Shown here piece by piece: positions 17,966-26,268 of a stretch of DNA of 59,519 bases (its first letter is position 1; each line of letters begins with the position of its first letter). This stretch comes from an uncultured Corynebacterium sp. (lineage in GTDB: Bacteria; Actinomycetota; Actinomycetes; Mycobacteriales; Mycobacteriaceae). The stretch covers positions 1 to 59,519 of the forward strand of contig NZ_CAMQAZ010000016.1 in the NCBI RefSeq assembly GCF_946998835.1, in the 5' to 3' direction. The notes under the pieces were generated by a model. It was not told the origin of the DNA and ran no database searches. It saw only the letters and a program-made list of their open reading frames with translations. Made by a program: the position numbers and the translations under genes.

Positions 17966-18184
17966 ATGAATTCCGCTTCCCAGAACCGAGCTTTCCTGCG
18001 CATTTTTGCAGCCCGAGTTGTCGTTGTGGGCGCAGTCGCGACCGGTGCGGCCTTTGGCCTCGCAGCCTGTGGCGATAATTCTGATGCCGAAATGACTCCT
18101 TCCGAGACTTCCATGGAGATGTCGACAGAGAAGATGGACGGCATGGACGGCGATCACGACGACGATGACCGCATGAGCAACTAG
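17966..18184 (+). CDS. Small Met/Asp-rich lipoprotein
   Basis: The 72-aa product begins with a basic signal peptide and ends the hydrophobic stretch with LAAC, a lipobox, so the mature chain is only about 34 residues. The mature part is acidic and rich in Met, Asp and His (MEMSTEKMDGMDGDHDDDD), which suggests metal binding, perhaps copper, but that is inference. ATG 17966 is chosen because AGGAG stands 5 nt upstream and it gives a standard signal peptide. It lies between divergent dipZ and sigK, spaced 47 bp from the sigK start. I know no named family; the position matches that of SigK-controlled exported proteins in mycobacteria. Confidence 0.75.
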   Translation: MNSASQNRAFLRIFAARVVVVGAVATGAAFGLAACGDNSDAEMTPSETSMEMSTEKMDGMDGDHDDDDRMSN

Positions 18185-18217
18185 CTTTTCGGTTCCTCGT
18201 TGTGGCCGTGCGTGAAT

Positions 18218-18223
18218 TATTAT
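18218..18223 (+). promoter_or_regulatory. -10-like element setting the sigK start
   Basis: TATTAT ends exactly 8 nt before GTG 18232, the same geometry seen at other leaderless starts in this window. It favours GTG 18232 over the upstream GTG 18202. Confidence 0.35.
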
Positions 18224-18231
18224 CAACACCT

Positions 18232-18861
18232 GTGAGGCATGAATCCGAGCTCGTCAACGAGTTACTCGTACGTGTTCAAAATGGCGATCGTGAGGCATTT
18301 TCTTCGCTTTACGACGTCACGGCCTCCCAGGTGCTCGGTCTTGCCGTGCAAGTGCTGCATGACCGCGCGCAGGCAGAGGAAATTACTCAGGAAGTTTTTC
18401 TTGAGCTATGGCAACAATCGATGTCATTCGACCCTGCCAAGGGAAGCGCCAAAGCCTGGATTTTCCGGTTGACCAGGCAACGCGCAATTGACCGGTTGCG
18501 CTCGCATCGCGCAGCAGTGACCAGAGACGACCGGGATGCGCTCCTGGATGCGGCAAAGGCTGTGGAGTCGGTTGAGCAGGCAACACTGACCAATCTCGAC
18601 CGCGAGCTGGTACGCACGGCAATTGAACGAGTCGGGGAGCCGCACAAGACCGCTATTTTGCTGGCGTATTTCCAGGGGCTGACCAATCGCGAGTTGGCAG
18701 AGGCCACCGGAGTTCCACTGGGAACAGCGAAGACGCGATTGCGGGATGGTCTTCGAAAACTCCACCGAGAATTGTCAGCGAGTGCGGCTCACTACGACGA
18801 AGGCGTGGAATCAGCGTCGCCGAATGTAGGAGCATCTGATATTGAGGCAGGGGTGAAGTAA
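18232..18861 (+). CDS. sigK: ECF sigma factor SigK
   Basis: An extracytoplasmic-function sigma factor that redirects RNA polymerase. Region 2 covers LVRVQNGDREAFSSLYD through EITQEVFLELWQQ and AWIFRLTRQRAIDRLRSHR. Region 4 is AILLAYFQGLTNRELAEATGVPLGTAKTRLRDGLRKL with its helix-turn-helix. From GTG 18232 the protein has 209 aa; GTG 18202 would add ten residues. The name rests on the adjacent RskA-type anti-sigma factor 2 nt downstream and on divergent dipZ. The C-terminal ~20 residues after LRKLHRELSA are not part of the sigma fold. Confidence 0.85.
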   Translation: MRHESELVNELLVRVQNGDREAFSSLYDVTASQVLGLAVQVLHDRAQAEEITQEVFLELWQQSMSFDPAKGSAKAWIFRLTRQRAIDRLRSHRAAVTRDDRDALLDAAKAVESVEQATLTNLDRELVRTAIERVGEPHKTAILLAYFQGLTNRELAEATGVPLGTAKTRLRDGLRKLHRELSASAAHYDEGVESASPNVGASDIEAGVK

Positions 18862-18863
18862 CG

Positions 18864-19586
18864 ATGGCTGAGAAGAACACGTCGAATTCGTCTGAGCTTC
18901 CCGATGCTTTTGAGGAGGCTCTTGCTCAATATGCGGAACCGGTGGCTCCACCGGTGGAGCTAAAAGGCTCCATAATGTCGCAGCTGGATGACTTCCCGCA
19001 GCGTGCCGCTTCGATAGGAGAGCCGGAAGGAGCCCCCGTAGCGGATACCGATTTCGCTGAGGTGATTGACCTCAGTGACCGTCGTAAAGCGTCGGCTGAC
19101 GGCGGATTCCGGCGTAGCTGGATGGTGGTGTCCAGCATTGCGGCGGCACTGGTGCTGGTTGCAGGTGTGGGTGTATTCGTCGTCTGGCCCGACGACGATG
19201 CGGGGTCGGAATCTTCGATCGTTGTCAGTGCAGAGAAGGCGAACAGTGGCACCAACACCATGCACGAAATTATGGCAGCTAAGGACGTGCGCTCAGCCTC
19301 GTTTAGTGCGGATGGCGCGACGCTCGATGTTGTTGTCTCGGAAGACATGAACAAGGGCGGTGCCATGGTCAATGGTGCACCGCAGTTGGATGACGGCATG
19401 GGCGCGCAGGTGTGGTCGATCGACAGCGCCGGGCGAGCACGCTCGGCAGGTGTTATCGGACAAGAGCCGCACACGGACGTGTGGATGCCGCTGCCTGCGG
19501 ACACCATGGCGGTAAAAGTGACAGTCGAGCCGATGGCGGGAGAAGAATCGCCGAAGGGAGCGGTGCTGGCGTCGGTGGAGCTATGA
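18864..19586 (+). CDS. rskA: Anti-sigma-K factor RskA
   Basis: Membrane anti-sigma factor of 240 aa that holds SigK inactive until regulated proteolysis. The cytosolic part (about 1-90) is followed by one helix (about 91-113, WMVVSSIAAALVLVAGVGVFVVW). The extracytoplasmic domain has the RskA features: VSAEKANSGTNTMHEIMAAKDVRSASF, GAQVWSIDSAGRARSAGVIG and VKVTVEPMAGEESPKGAVLASVEL at the very end. It starts two bases after the sigK stop. Compared with mycobacterial RskA the N-terminal part looks unusually acidic and lacks an obvious HxxxCxxC zinc motif, which fits the zinc-free anti-sigma domain type. Confidence 0.85.
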   Translation: MAEKNTSNSSELPDAFEEALAQYAEPVAPPVELKGSIMSQLDDFPQRAASIGEPEGAPVADTDFAEVIDLSDRRKASADGGFRRSWMVVSSIAAALVLVAGVGVFVVWPDDDAGSESSIVVSAEKANSGTNTMHEIMAAKDVRSASFSADGATLDVVVSEDMNKGGAMVNGAPQLDDGMGAQVWSIDSAGRARSAGVIGQEPHTDVWMPLPADTMAVKVTVEPMAGEESPKGAVLASVEL

Positions 19587-19604
19587 CACCGTCGGTTTGG
19601 TGTC
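19585..19604 (+). terminator. Weak hairpin after rskA
   Basis: GACACC pairs with GGTGTC over an 8-nt loop, overlapping the rskA stop. It is followed by gttagttt, only partly U-rich, so termination here would be weak. Confidence 0.35.
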
Positions 19605-19649
19605 GTTAGTTTCGGTGCGTAATGGGTGCTGTACCTCGGTCGACCTGCC

Positions 19650-19667
19650 TGTTCGCTACTGGCGTAC
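19650..19667 (+). promoter_or_regulatory. ClgR-type operator upstream of clpC
   Basis: TGTTCGCTACTGGCGTAC matches GTTCGC-N5-GCG, the ClgR box known from Streptomyces, and nearly fits the longer corynebacterial form. It lies 95 bp before clpC, a known ClgR target. -10-like TATAGG and TAATCT follow. Confidence 0.6.
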
Positions 19668-19761
19668 GGCTATAGGGATTAATCTGCGTCGTGTCGCGTT
19701 TAAGCTAGGTGAAACAACCTTTATTGAATTACGGCAAATATAGACACTTGAAAGGGCAGTG

Positions 19762-22446
19762 ATGTTCGAGAGGTTTACGGACCGAGCACGTCGCGTTGTC
19801 GTCCTGGCGCAGGATGAGGCACGCGAGCTCAATCACAATTACATCGGCACGGAGCACATCCTGCTCGGCCTGATTAGTGAAGGCGACGGTGTGGCTGCCA
19901 AGGCGCTGGAGTCCATGGGTATTTCCCTGGACGCTGTGCGCTCTGAGGTGGTCGACATTATTGGCCGTGGCTCCCAGCCGCCGAGCGGTCACGTGCCGTT
20001 TACCCCGCGTGCAAAGAAGGTGCTGGAGTACTCTCTGCGCGAGGCTCTGCAGCTGGGTCACAAGTACATCGGTACTGAGCACCTGCTGCTCGGCCTGATT
20101 CGTGAGGGCGAAGGTGTTGCCGCTCAGGTTCTGGTCAAGCTCGGTGCTGACCTTCCGCGCGTGCGTCAACAGGTTATTCAGCTGCTTAGCGGTTTCCAGG
20201 GGGATGAGTCCGATGGTTCTCCGGAGCAGCGTCCGGTCGGTGCCACCTCCGGTGCTCGTGTGCAGGAGGGCAACCACCAGTCCGGTTCCCTGGTGCTCGA
20301 TCAGTTCGGCCGTAACCTGACGGTGGCAGCGCGCGAGGGCAAGCTGGATCCGGTGATTGGCCGTGAGAAGGAAATCGAGCGCATTATGCAGGTTCTTTCT
20401 CGCCGTACCAAGAACAACCCTGTGCTGATTGGTGAGCCGGGTGTTGGTAAGACCGCCGTCGTGGAGGGTCTTGCGCTGGACATCGTCAATGGCCGTGTGC
20501 CGGAGACACTGAAGGACAAGCAGCTCTACTCTCTCGACCTGGGCTCGCTGGTTGCGGGCTCCCGTTACCGCGGTGACTTCGAGGAGCGTCTGAAGAAGGT
20601 GCTCAAGGAGATTAACCAGCGCGGTGACATCATCCTGTTTATTGACGAGATTCACACGCTGGTCGGCGCCGGTGCCGCCGAGGGTGCAATTGACGCGGCC
20701 TCGATTCTGAAGCCGAAGCTGGCTCGCGGTGAGCTGCAGACCATCGGTGCTACCACTTTGGATGAGTACCGCAAGCACATCGAAAAGGACGCCGCTCTTG
20801 AGCGTCGCTTCCAGCCGGTGAACGTGCCGGAGCCGAGCGTGGATCTCACTATTGAGATTCTGCGCGGTGTCCGCGATAAGTATGAGGCTCACCACCGTGT
20901 GTCCATCTCGGACAAGGCACTGGTTGCTGCGGCTACGCTTTCGGATCGTTACATCAACGATCGCTTCCTGCCGGATAAGGCTGTGGACCTGATTGACGAA
21001 GCCGGTGCTCGCATGCGCATCAAGCGTATGACTGCCCCGGCTGACCTGCAGGAGATTGACTCCAAGATTGCCGATGTCCGCCGCCAGAAGGAGGCCGCCA
21101 TCGATGGGCAGGACTTCGAAAAGGCAGCTGGCCTGCGCGACAAGGAGCGCAAGCTGGGCGAAGAGCGCCGCGAACGCGAAAAGAAGTGGCGTGCGGGTGA
21201 GTCCGACACCATCGCTGAAATCGGCGAGGAGCAGATTGCTGAGGTGCTGGCCTCCTGGACTGGCATTCCGGTCTTCAAGCTCACCGAGGAGGAGTCCTCG
21301 CGTCTGCTGCGCATGGAGGACGAGCTGCACAAGCGCATCATCGGCCAGGAAGAAGCCGTCAGTGCTGTCTCCCGTGCAATCCGTCGTACCCGTGCTGGTC
21401 TGAAGGACCCGAAGCGTCCGTCCGGTTCGTTCATCTTCGCCGGCCCGTCCGGTGTTGGTAAGACCGAGTTGTCGAAGGCTCTGGCCGAGTTCCTCTTCGG
21501 CGAGGAAGACGCACTCATTCAGATTGACATGGGTGAGTTCCACGATCGCTTCACCGCATCGCGTCTCTTCGGTGCCCCTCCCGGATACGTCGGCTACGAA
21601 GAGGGCGGCCAGCTCACCGAGAAGGTGCGCCGTAAGCCGTTCTCCGTCGTGCTTTTCGACGAGATTGAAAAGGCCCACAAGGAGATTTACAACACCTTGC
21701 TGCAGGTCCTGGAAGACGGTCGTCTGACTGACTCGCAGGGTCGAGTGGTGGACTTCAAGAACACTGTCCTGATCTTCACCTCGAACCTCGGTACCGGCGA
21801 TATTTCCAAGGCCGTGGGGATGGGCTTCTCGGGTGTCGGCGAGGCCGATGAAGACGGCAAGTACGCACGGATGAAGGACAAGGTCCACGACGAGCTGAAG
21901 AAGCACTTCCGTCCGGAGTTCCTGAACCGTATTGATGAGATTGTGGTCTTCAAGCAGCTGAGCCAGGCTGAGATTGTTCAGATGGTCGATCTCATGCTGG
22001 ACCGCGTCAGCGATCAGCTCGGTGAGAAGCGCATCACCATGGAGATTTCCGACCGCGCTAAGAACCTTCTGGCCAAGCGTGGCTTTGATCCGGTGCTCGG
22101 TGCTCGTCCGCTGCGTCGTACCATCCAGCGCGAGATTGAAGATCAGCTCTCCGAGAAGATTCTCTACGGTGAGGTTGGTCTCGGCGAGACCGTCTTCATC
22201 GATGTCGAGGGCTGGGATGGCGAGTCCAAGGACATCGACAAGGCGAAGTTCACCTTCACCAACAAGGGCAAGGTCGGTAACGTTGATGCCGACGGTGGCG
22301 CCCTGGGTGGCTCCGAGGAGACCGAGGATGTTCTCGGTAGCGCTGATGGCACCCTGAGCGTTGAATCCGATGACATCGAAGGTGCTGCAGATCAGGCTGC
22401 TGCTGAGGCAGAGACCGAATCTGATAACTCCGAGGGAGAGAACTAA
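19762..22446 (+). CDS. clpC: ATP-dependent Clp protease ATP-binding subunit ClpC
   Basis: Class I Hsp100 unfoldase of 894 aa that feeds substrates to ClpP. There is a double N-terminal Clp repeat (residues 1-150: ARRVVVLAQDEARELNHNYIGTEHILLGL and a second copy). D1 has Walker A GEPGVGKTA and Walker B ILFIDEIHT. A UVR-like middle segment follows (about 425-460, DFEKAAGLRDKERKL). D2 has Walker A GPSGVGKTE, VVLFDEIEKAH and arginine-finger region FNRIDE. The C-terminus has an acidic extension of about 70 residues. The ATG at 19762 gives the canonical MFERFTDRA start and has AAAGGG 6-7 nt upstream; an adjacent GTG at 19759 is less likely. Confidence 0.96.
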   Translation: MFERFTDRARRVVVLAQDEARELNHNYIGTEHILLGLISEGDGVAAKALESMGISLDAVRSEVVDIIGRGSQPPSGHVPFTPRAKKVLEYSLREALQLGHKYIGTEHLLLGLIREGEGVAAQVLVKLGADLPRVRQQVIQLLSGFQGDESDGSPEQRPVGATSGARVQEGNHQSGSLVLDQFGRNLTVAAREGKLDPVIGREKEIERIMQVLSRRTKNNPVLIGEPGVGKTAVVEGLALDIVNGRVPETLKDKQLYSLDLGSLVAGSRYRGDFEERLKKVLKEINQRGDIILFIDEIHTLVGAGAAEGAIDAASILKPKLARGELQTIGATTLDEYRKHIEKDAALERRFQPVNVPEPSVDLTIEILRGVRDKYEAHHRVSISDKALVAAATLSDRYINDRFLPDKAVDLIDEAGARMRIKRMTAPADLQEIDSKIADVRRQKEAAIDGQDFEKAAGLRDKERKLGEERREREKKWRAGESDTIAEIGEEQIAEVLASWTGIPVFKLTEEESSRLLRMEDELHKRIIGQEEAVSAVSRAIRRTRAGLKDPKRPSGSFIFAGPSGVGKTELSKALAEFLFGEEDALIQIDMGEFHDRFTASRLFGAPPGYVGYEEGGQLTEKVRRKPFSVVLFDEIEKAHKEIYNTLLQVLEDGRLTDSQGRVVDFKNTVLIFTSNLGTGDISKAVGMGFSGVGEADEDGKYARMKDKVHDELKKHFRPEFLNRIDEIVVFKQLSQAEIVQMVDLMLDRVSDQLGEKRITMEISDRAKNLLAKRGFDPVLGARPLRRTIQREIEDQLSEKILYGEVGLGETVFIDVEGWDGESKDIDKAKFTFTNKGKVGNVDADGGALGGSEETEDVLGSADGTLSVESDDIEGAADQAAAEAETESDNSEGEN

Positions 22447-22626
22447 ATGGGACTCAACTACCGCAAGAAGCAGAACCTGGATAAGAACACGTGGCTGAAC
22501 TATTCCGGCTCCGGTGTGTCCGGTTCTAAGCGCATCGGTCCGGTGACCATCAACAGCCGTGGCGGTTACACCGTCCGACTGGGCAAGGGGCTGACCTTCC
22601 GCGGTCGTTGGAAGAAGAATAAGTAG
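22447..22626 (+). CDS. DUF4236 small protein
   Basis: A 59-aa basic protein whose ATG follows the clpC stop directly (TAAATG), so it is co-translated with clpC. It begins MGLNYRKKQNLDKNTWLNYS and contains GVSGSKRIGPVTINSRGG and LGKGLTFRGRWKKNK, matching the short DUF4236 module, which is rich in Gly and basic residues. Function unknown. It is probably real given the family match and clean spacing. Coupling to clpC in corynebacteria may hint at a proteostasis role, but this is inference. Confidence 0.7.
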   Translation: MGLNYRKKQNLDKNTWLNYSGSGVSGSKRIGPVTINSRGGYTVRLGKGLTFRGRWKKNK

Positions 22627-22648
22627 TTAGCGGCTGGCGGTTAGCGCG

Positions 22649-23893
22649 CTAGTACCCCATTTTCTTATTGACCCACGCAATCATCTCGTCGTGGGTGAGC
22701 ACGTAGGCAAGGCCGTGCGTCCCATCACCGAGGTCCTCGTCGACCTCCACATAGGTGATGTCGGCGCCGGCCTTTTGCCATTTTTGTACAAGCTCGCGTG
22801 CCGACGTCACGGGTAACACATCATCCAGTGCGTTATGTGTGACAAACACTGGCATACTGGGAGTCTTTGTGCCCAGAGCTTGTTCGTCTACGTGGCGGCG
22901 AACGACGGGGGCGAGATTCGCCGAGCGCAGATTCTCCGCGATTCCTAAGTCATTGGCCGTAAAGGCCTTGGTGTCATTGCGGGGCCAGCGCTCGACGGTA
23001 GCGCCAATGCACTCTTCGGCCGTGAACTTCAAGAAGTCCTGCCCAAGGGGACTCAGCATGCGCTCAATTGGTTCTTTGGTATCCGGATACTCGGCAACCA
23101 AGCCGTTCATGAAGTAACCGACGAGACCCGCCAGCGCCGAGCCGCGAATGTGTAGTGCGGTGTCGGTGAGGTCAGCGGGAATAGCCCCGGCGTATACGGC
23201 GCGGATATTCAGCTCAGGGGAGTATTCCTCAGCTAGCTCCGCTGCCGCCGCAGTGGCACCTCCTCCCTGGGAGTAGCCAAAGAGCGCGATGGGGGTTTCC
23301 GCTGGCAGTTGCAAGGCCTCAATGGCGGCTCGTGCCATATCGAGCGTGTTATTCCCGGCAACCTCACGGTTGAGATATGGATGCACCCCAGGGGTTCCGA
23401 GCCCTTGGTAATCCACGATGGCGACATTCCAGCCCTGCGCTAGCAGCTCCGGCGCCGGTGGTGTCGGTGGTGCTTCGTAGCGCAGCGCAACCGAACTGGC
23501 ACAGTTATCAGCCATACCGAGAGTCCCCGGCGCAATCACCGCCAGAGGCCGTGGGGACTTCTCCGACCAGCGGGCATAGGGTTGCAAAATCGTACCGGAC
23601 ACCGCTGTTTGGCGCTGATCCCTTGCCCCTGTGGAGGAAAACACGACCCGCTGTGCGCGTGCGGGCGCATTGACCGGAAATGGTGTCTGCGTAATTACTT
23701 GCCCCGGCGGCAGTCGCTTAGCTTCTACAGCGGAGGAAGAATCTGAGGAACCGAAGCCAATCGCACCTAATCCATCCACTGCTGAGCAGCCACTGAGTGC
23801 CCCCGCGCTGGTGCCAAGTAGGGAGATTCCGAGCACCACGTTCATCCCCAAAAGACAGCGCTGGCGCTGAGATGGAGAGGGCGAGGCTTTCAT
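22649..23893 (-). CDS. Secreted lipase, LIP family
   Basis: Exported serine hydrolase of the secretory-lipase family (414 aa). The N-terminus has a signal ending in the lipobox LSGC, so it may be a lipoprotein. The nucleophile elbow is FGYSQGGGATAAAAELAEEY, and GAIPADLTDTALHIRGSALAGLVGYFMNGL is typical of this family. A late VTHNALDDVLPV supplies the catalytic Asp region and GTHGLAYV the His. The start is set at ATG 23893 because it gives a proper signal peptide and lies 7 nt behind a TAGAAT -10 element. The likely role is hydrolysis of host or environmental lipids. It converges with clpC/DUF4236, with only 22 bp between stops. Confidence 0.85.
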   Translation of the reverse strand: MKASPSPSQRQRCLLGMNVVLGISLLGTSAGALSGCSAVDGLGAIGFGSSDSSSAVEAKRLPPGQVITQTPFPVNAPARAQRVVFSSTGARDQRQTAVSGTILQPYARWSEKSPRPLAVIAPGTLGMADNCASSVALRYEAPPTPPAPELLAQGWNVAIVDYQGLGTPGVHPYLNREVAGNNTLDMARAAIEALQLPAETPIALFGYSQGGGATAAAAELAEEYSPELNIRAVYAGAIPADLTDTALHIRGSALAGLVGYFMNGLVAEYPDTKEPIERMLSPLGQDFLKFTAEECIGATVERWPRNDTKAFTANDLGIAENLRSANLAPVVRRHVDEQALGTKTPSMPVFVTHNALDDVLPVTSARELVQKWQKAGADITYVEVDEDLGDGTHGLAYVLTHDEMIAWVNKKMGY

Positions 23894-23894
23894 G

Positions 23895-23910
23895 TGCCTA
23901 ATTCTAGGCA
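23895..23910 (-). promoter_or_regulatory. -10 element and dyad at the lipase start
   Basis: On the - strand TAGAAT (23906-23901) ends 7 nt before the ATG, suggesting a leaderless mRNA. It is embedded in the perfect dyad TGCCTA-N4-TAGGCA, which a repressor could use to block transcription start. Confidence 0.45.
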
Positions 23911-23955
23911 ACGAACCTGCCCCAGTCCGGTCATTGCTGCGGCAGCGCCGAGGCC

Positions 23956-24867
23956 TCAACTGGGCAACTGAAAGCGGCCATCGGGGGTTTGCTCCGCGAG
24001 GCCGTCGTCAAGCAGGGAAAACAGTGCGCGGGAACGCTGGTGCGCATCATCCCAAATCGCATCGAGGGCAGCCTGTTCGACGGGGGAGTCGGCGGCGCGG
24101 AGCACGTCGAGAAGCAAGCCCCTGACTTGGCGGTCGGTGCCTTCGAACTTCTGTACGCGCCGTTTCGCGGCGGCGATTTCGTGGTCTTCGGGTTCAGGGC
24201 GCCCGGCGGCGATCCACGCGCAGCTGGCGGCGATGGGGCAGGCATCGCAGTCGGGGGTCGTTCGGCAGACCGTAGCACCGAGTTCCATGAGTGCGACGGA
24301 GGTCTCGGCGGCAGTGGCGGGGTCGAGTGGTAGGAATTCCTCGACGAGCGCCATGTCGGCCCGCTTGGCAGTGCCGGGCAGGTACGTGCCCTGTCGGTGG
24401 CGGCGGAGCACTCGGCGTACGTTGATGTCCACCACTGGGGTGCGCGCGCCAAAAGCGAACGCCGCCACTGCGCGAGCGGTGTAGTCTCCTACCCCCGGAA
24501 GGGCTAACAGTGTGTCCACGTCGTTCGGCACTACGCCGCCGTGCTTATCGACGATTACCTCCGCGCATTCACGCAACCGGAGCGCACGTCGGGGATAACC
24601 GAGTTTTCCCCACATGCGCAGAACTTCATTCTTTGGCGCGAGCGCTAAATCGGCTGGGGTGGGCCATTTTTCCAGCCAGGCGCGCCACGAAGGGATAACG
24701 CGGGCGACGGGGGTCTGTTGACTCATCACTTCGCTGACGAGCACAGCCCACGGTGACGTGCCTTCTTCGCGCCAGGGAAGTGGCCGCATATTGGCGCGAT
24801 ACCAATCACGTAAGGCGGCGTCGACGTGTTCGTCGAAGTCGTCGGACTGGCCAATTGCAGAGGTCAA
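23956..24867 (-). CDS. mutY: A/G-specific adenine glycosylase MutY
   Basis: DNA repair glycosylase removing A opposite 8-oxoG (303 aa from TTG 24867). It shows LPWREEGTSPWAVLVSEVMSQQT with the catalytic Glu, the helix-hairpin-helix LPGVGDYTARAVAAFAFG, catalytic Asp in PVVDINVRRVL, and the iron-sulfur cluster Cys. The cluster spacing is C-X5-C-X2-C-X5-C (CRTTPDCDACPIAASC), one residue shorter in the first gap than the usual X6. The C-terminal 8-oxoG-recognition domain is reduced. No ATG fits; TTG 24867 starts the conserved part. It is divergent from the carbonic anhydrase gene with 50 bp between starts, the same order as M. tuberculosis Rv3589-Rv3588c. Confidence 0.9.
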   Translation of the reverse strand: MTSAIGQSDDFDEHVDAALRDWYRANMRPLPWREEGTSPWAVLVSEVMSQQTPVARVIPSWRAWLEKWPTPADLALAPKNEVLRMWGKLGYPRRALRLRECAEVIVDKHGGVVPNDVDTLLALPGVGDYTARAVAAFAFGARTPVVDINVRRVLRRHRQGTYLPGTAKRADMALVEEFLPLDPATAAETSVALMELGATVCRTTPDCDACPIAASCAWIAAGRPEPEDHEIAAAKRRVQKFEGTDRQVRGLLLDVLRAADSPVEQAALDAIWDDAHQRSRALFSLLDDGLAEQTPDGRFQLPS

Positions 24868-24917
24868 TCTACATTCTCGCTTTCCCAAAGATCGCGGTGA
24901 CGTTGCACAATGTAAGT

Positions 24918-25550
24918 ATGAGCAATTCTGAGAGGACTCCTGAAAGTGTATGGCAATCGATGGTGCGCGGAAACCTCCGCTTCTGCGAGAGTAAGACTGC
25001 GCATCCCCGCCAGGACCTGGTTCGTCGTAAGCAGCTGACTCAGGGGCAGAAGCCAAAGGCCGTCGTGCTGGCTTGCTCGGACTCCCGTGCGCCGGTGGAG
25101 ATTATTTTCGACCAGGGCTTGGGCGATGTGTTCGTGATTCGTACTGCTGGCGAGATTACCGACCTGTCGGTGCTGGCCTCGCTGGAATTCGCGGTTGATG
25201 GCCTCGGTGTGTCGCTGGTGATTGTCCTCGGCCACGAGTCCTGTGGCGCGGTGGCTGCGGCAAAGAGCGCTCTCGACGGCGGCGACCTGCCGGGTGGTTT
25301 CCAGCGTGTGCTAATTGAAAAGGTCACTCCGTCGCTGCTGGCGGCTCGCAAGGATGGCGAGACGGAAATCGATGAGTTCGAGCGTCGCCATGTCCGCGAG
25401 ATTGTCAATCACATCATTGATCGCTCGCCGGAAATCTCCTCGCGTTTGGAGTCCGGGGAGGTCGGAGTCGTCGGTATGCGGTACCGCTTGGAGGACGGAC
25501 GCGCTGAGACCGTCGTTACGCATGGCGTTAGCGAGAACCCGCTAACCTAA
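24918..25550 (+). CDS. Beta-class carbonic anhydrase
   Basis: Zinc enzyme interconverting CO2 and bicarbonate (210 aa). Zinc ligands are in CSDSRAPVE (Cys, with the Asp-Arg dyad) and GHESCGAV (His and Cys). GDVFVIRTAGEI and LEFAVDGLGVSLVIVLGH surround them. ATG 24918 gives the usual family start MSNSERTPESVWQSM; a longer reading upstream overlaps mutY and is not supported. It corresponds to M. tuberculosis canB (Rv3588c) in position. Its last codons contain a -10 element for the next gene. Confidence 0.92.
   Translation: MSNSERTPESVWQSMVRGNLRFCESKTAHPRQDLVRRKQLTQGQKPKAVVLACSDSRAPVEIIFDQGLGDVFVIRTAGEITDLSVLASLEFAVDGLGVSLVIVLGHESCGAVAAAKSALDGGDLPGGFQRVLIEKVTPSLLAARKDGETEIDEFERRHVREIVNHIIDRSPEISSRLESGEVGVVGMRYRLEDGRAETVVTHGVSENPLT
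25543..25548 (+). promoter_or_regulatory. -10 element inside the carbonic anhydrase 3' end
   Basis: TAACCT, the same hexamer as at lysS, ends 6 nt before GTG 25555. The next gene may therefore have its own leaderless transcript. Confidence 0.35.
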
Positions 25551-25554
25551 ATGT

Positions 25555-26268
25555 GTGACCAATAAGCTGCCTCCAGAAATCTACCGGCGTCGGCGCATCG
25601 CCGCGCTGGTGCTGCTCCTTGTCATCCTCGTTCTCTTGGGCTGGGGTATTTCCGCCCTGGTAAGCCGGGGGGACAGCGAGGATGCTGAACCTGTGAATGT
25701 CTCCAGGGACGACGGGAAAGAGGTATCTCCTCCGGGCAAGCCCAAGGAGCCTTATGCGCCTAAGTCCGACAAGGACTCGAAGAAGGACAAGTCGGACAAG
25801 GACGCAAAGAAGGAAAACAAGGAAAGCGACGATCCCGCTAAGGATGACACCCAGGCGGCCTTAGCTGAGAAGAAGGACTGTAGCCTCGCGGACTTGCAGG
25901 TTACGGCGAATTCGGATCAGCCGAACTATGGTGATGAACAGCCAACTCTGGCAATTAGCGTCCACAATCCCACCGGCGGAGAATGCCGCGTGAACCTCGA
26001 TGAGCAGCAGCTGCGCTTCGAGGTGTACGACCTGGCAACGTATGAGCGAATCTGGTCGGATGTGGACTGCAACGACTCCGAAGGACACGGTGAATTGGTA
26101 TTGGCACCGGGCGAGGAGATTAGTTACGCCGCTAAGTGGTCGCGTCTGACCTCGGCACCGAATAAGTGCTCTGAGGCTGACCGAGTTCCAGTGCCGTCTG
26201 GTTCGTACATCTTCTACGGCCTGATTGGCGACAACAACTCTGATGCCTACACGTTCAACCTGCGCTAG
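25555..26268 (+). CDS. Membrane-anchored protein (Rv3587c position)
   Basis: A 237-aa protein with basic RRRR, one transmembrane helix (about 16-37, AALVLLLVILVLLGWGISALV) and a highly charged Lys/Asp/Ser linker (about 55-105). The C-terminal extracellular domain (about 110-237) has four Cys, in DCSLADLQVTANSDQPNY, GGECRVN, DVDCND and NKCSEADRVP, and an immunoglobulin-like pattern. It occupies the place of Rv3587c between carbonic anhydrase and radA. Function unknown. Its stop codon overlaps the radA stop in a shared CTAG, so the two convergent genes have no space between them; disA, which separates them in M. tuberculosis, is missing. Confidence 0.8.
   Translation: MTNKLPPEIYRRRRIAALVLLLVILVLLGWGISALVSRGDSEDAEPVNVSRDDGKEVSPPGKPKEPYAPKSDKDSKKDKSDKDAKKENKESDDPAKDDTQAALAEKKDCSLADLQVTANSDQPNYGDEQPTLAISVHNPTGGECRVNLDEQQLRFEVYDLATYERIWSDVDCNDSEGHGELVLAPGEEISYAAKWSRLTSAPNKCSEADRVPVPSGSYIFYGLIGDNNSDAYTFNLR

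Noticed and set aside
19729..21906. 725-codon open frame antisense to clpC
   Set aside because: Shadow of highly biased clpC codons; no family resemblance and no promoter or ribosome site.
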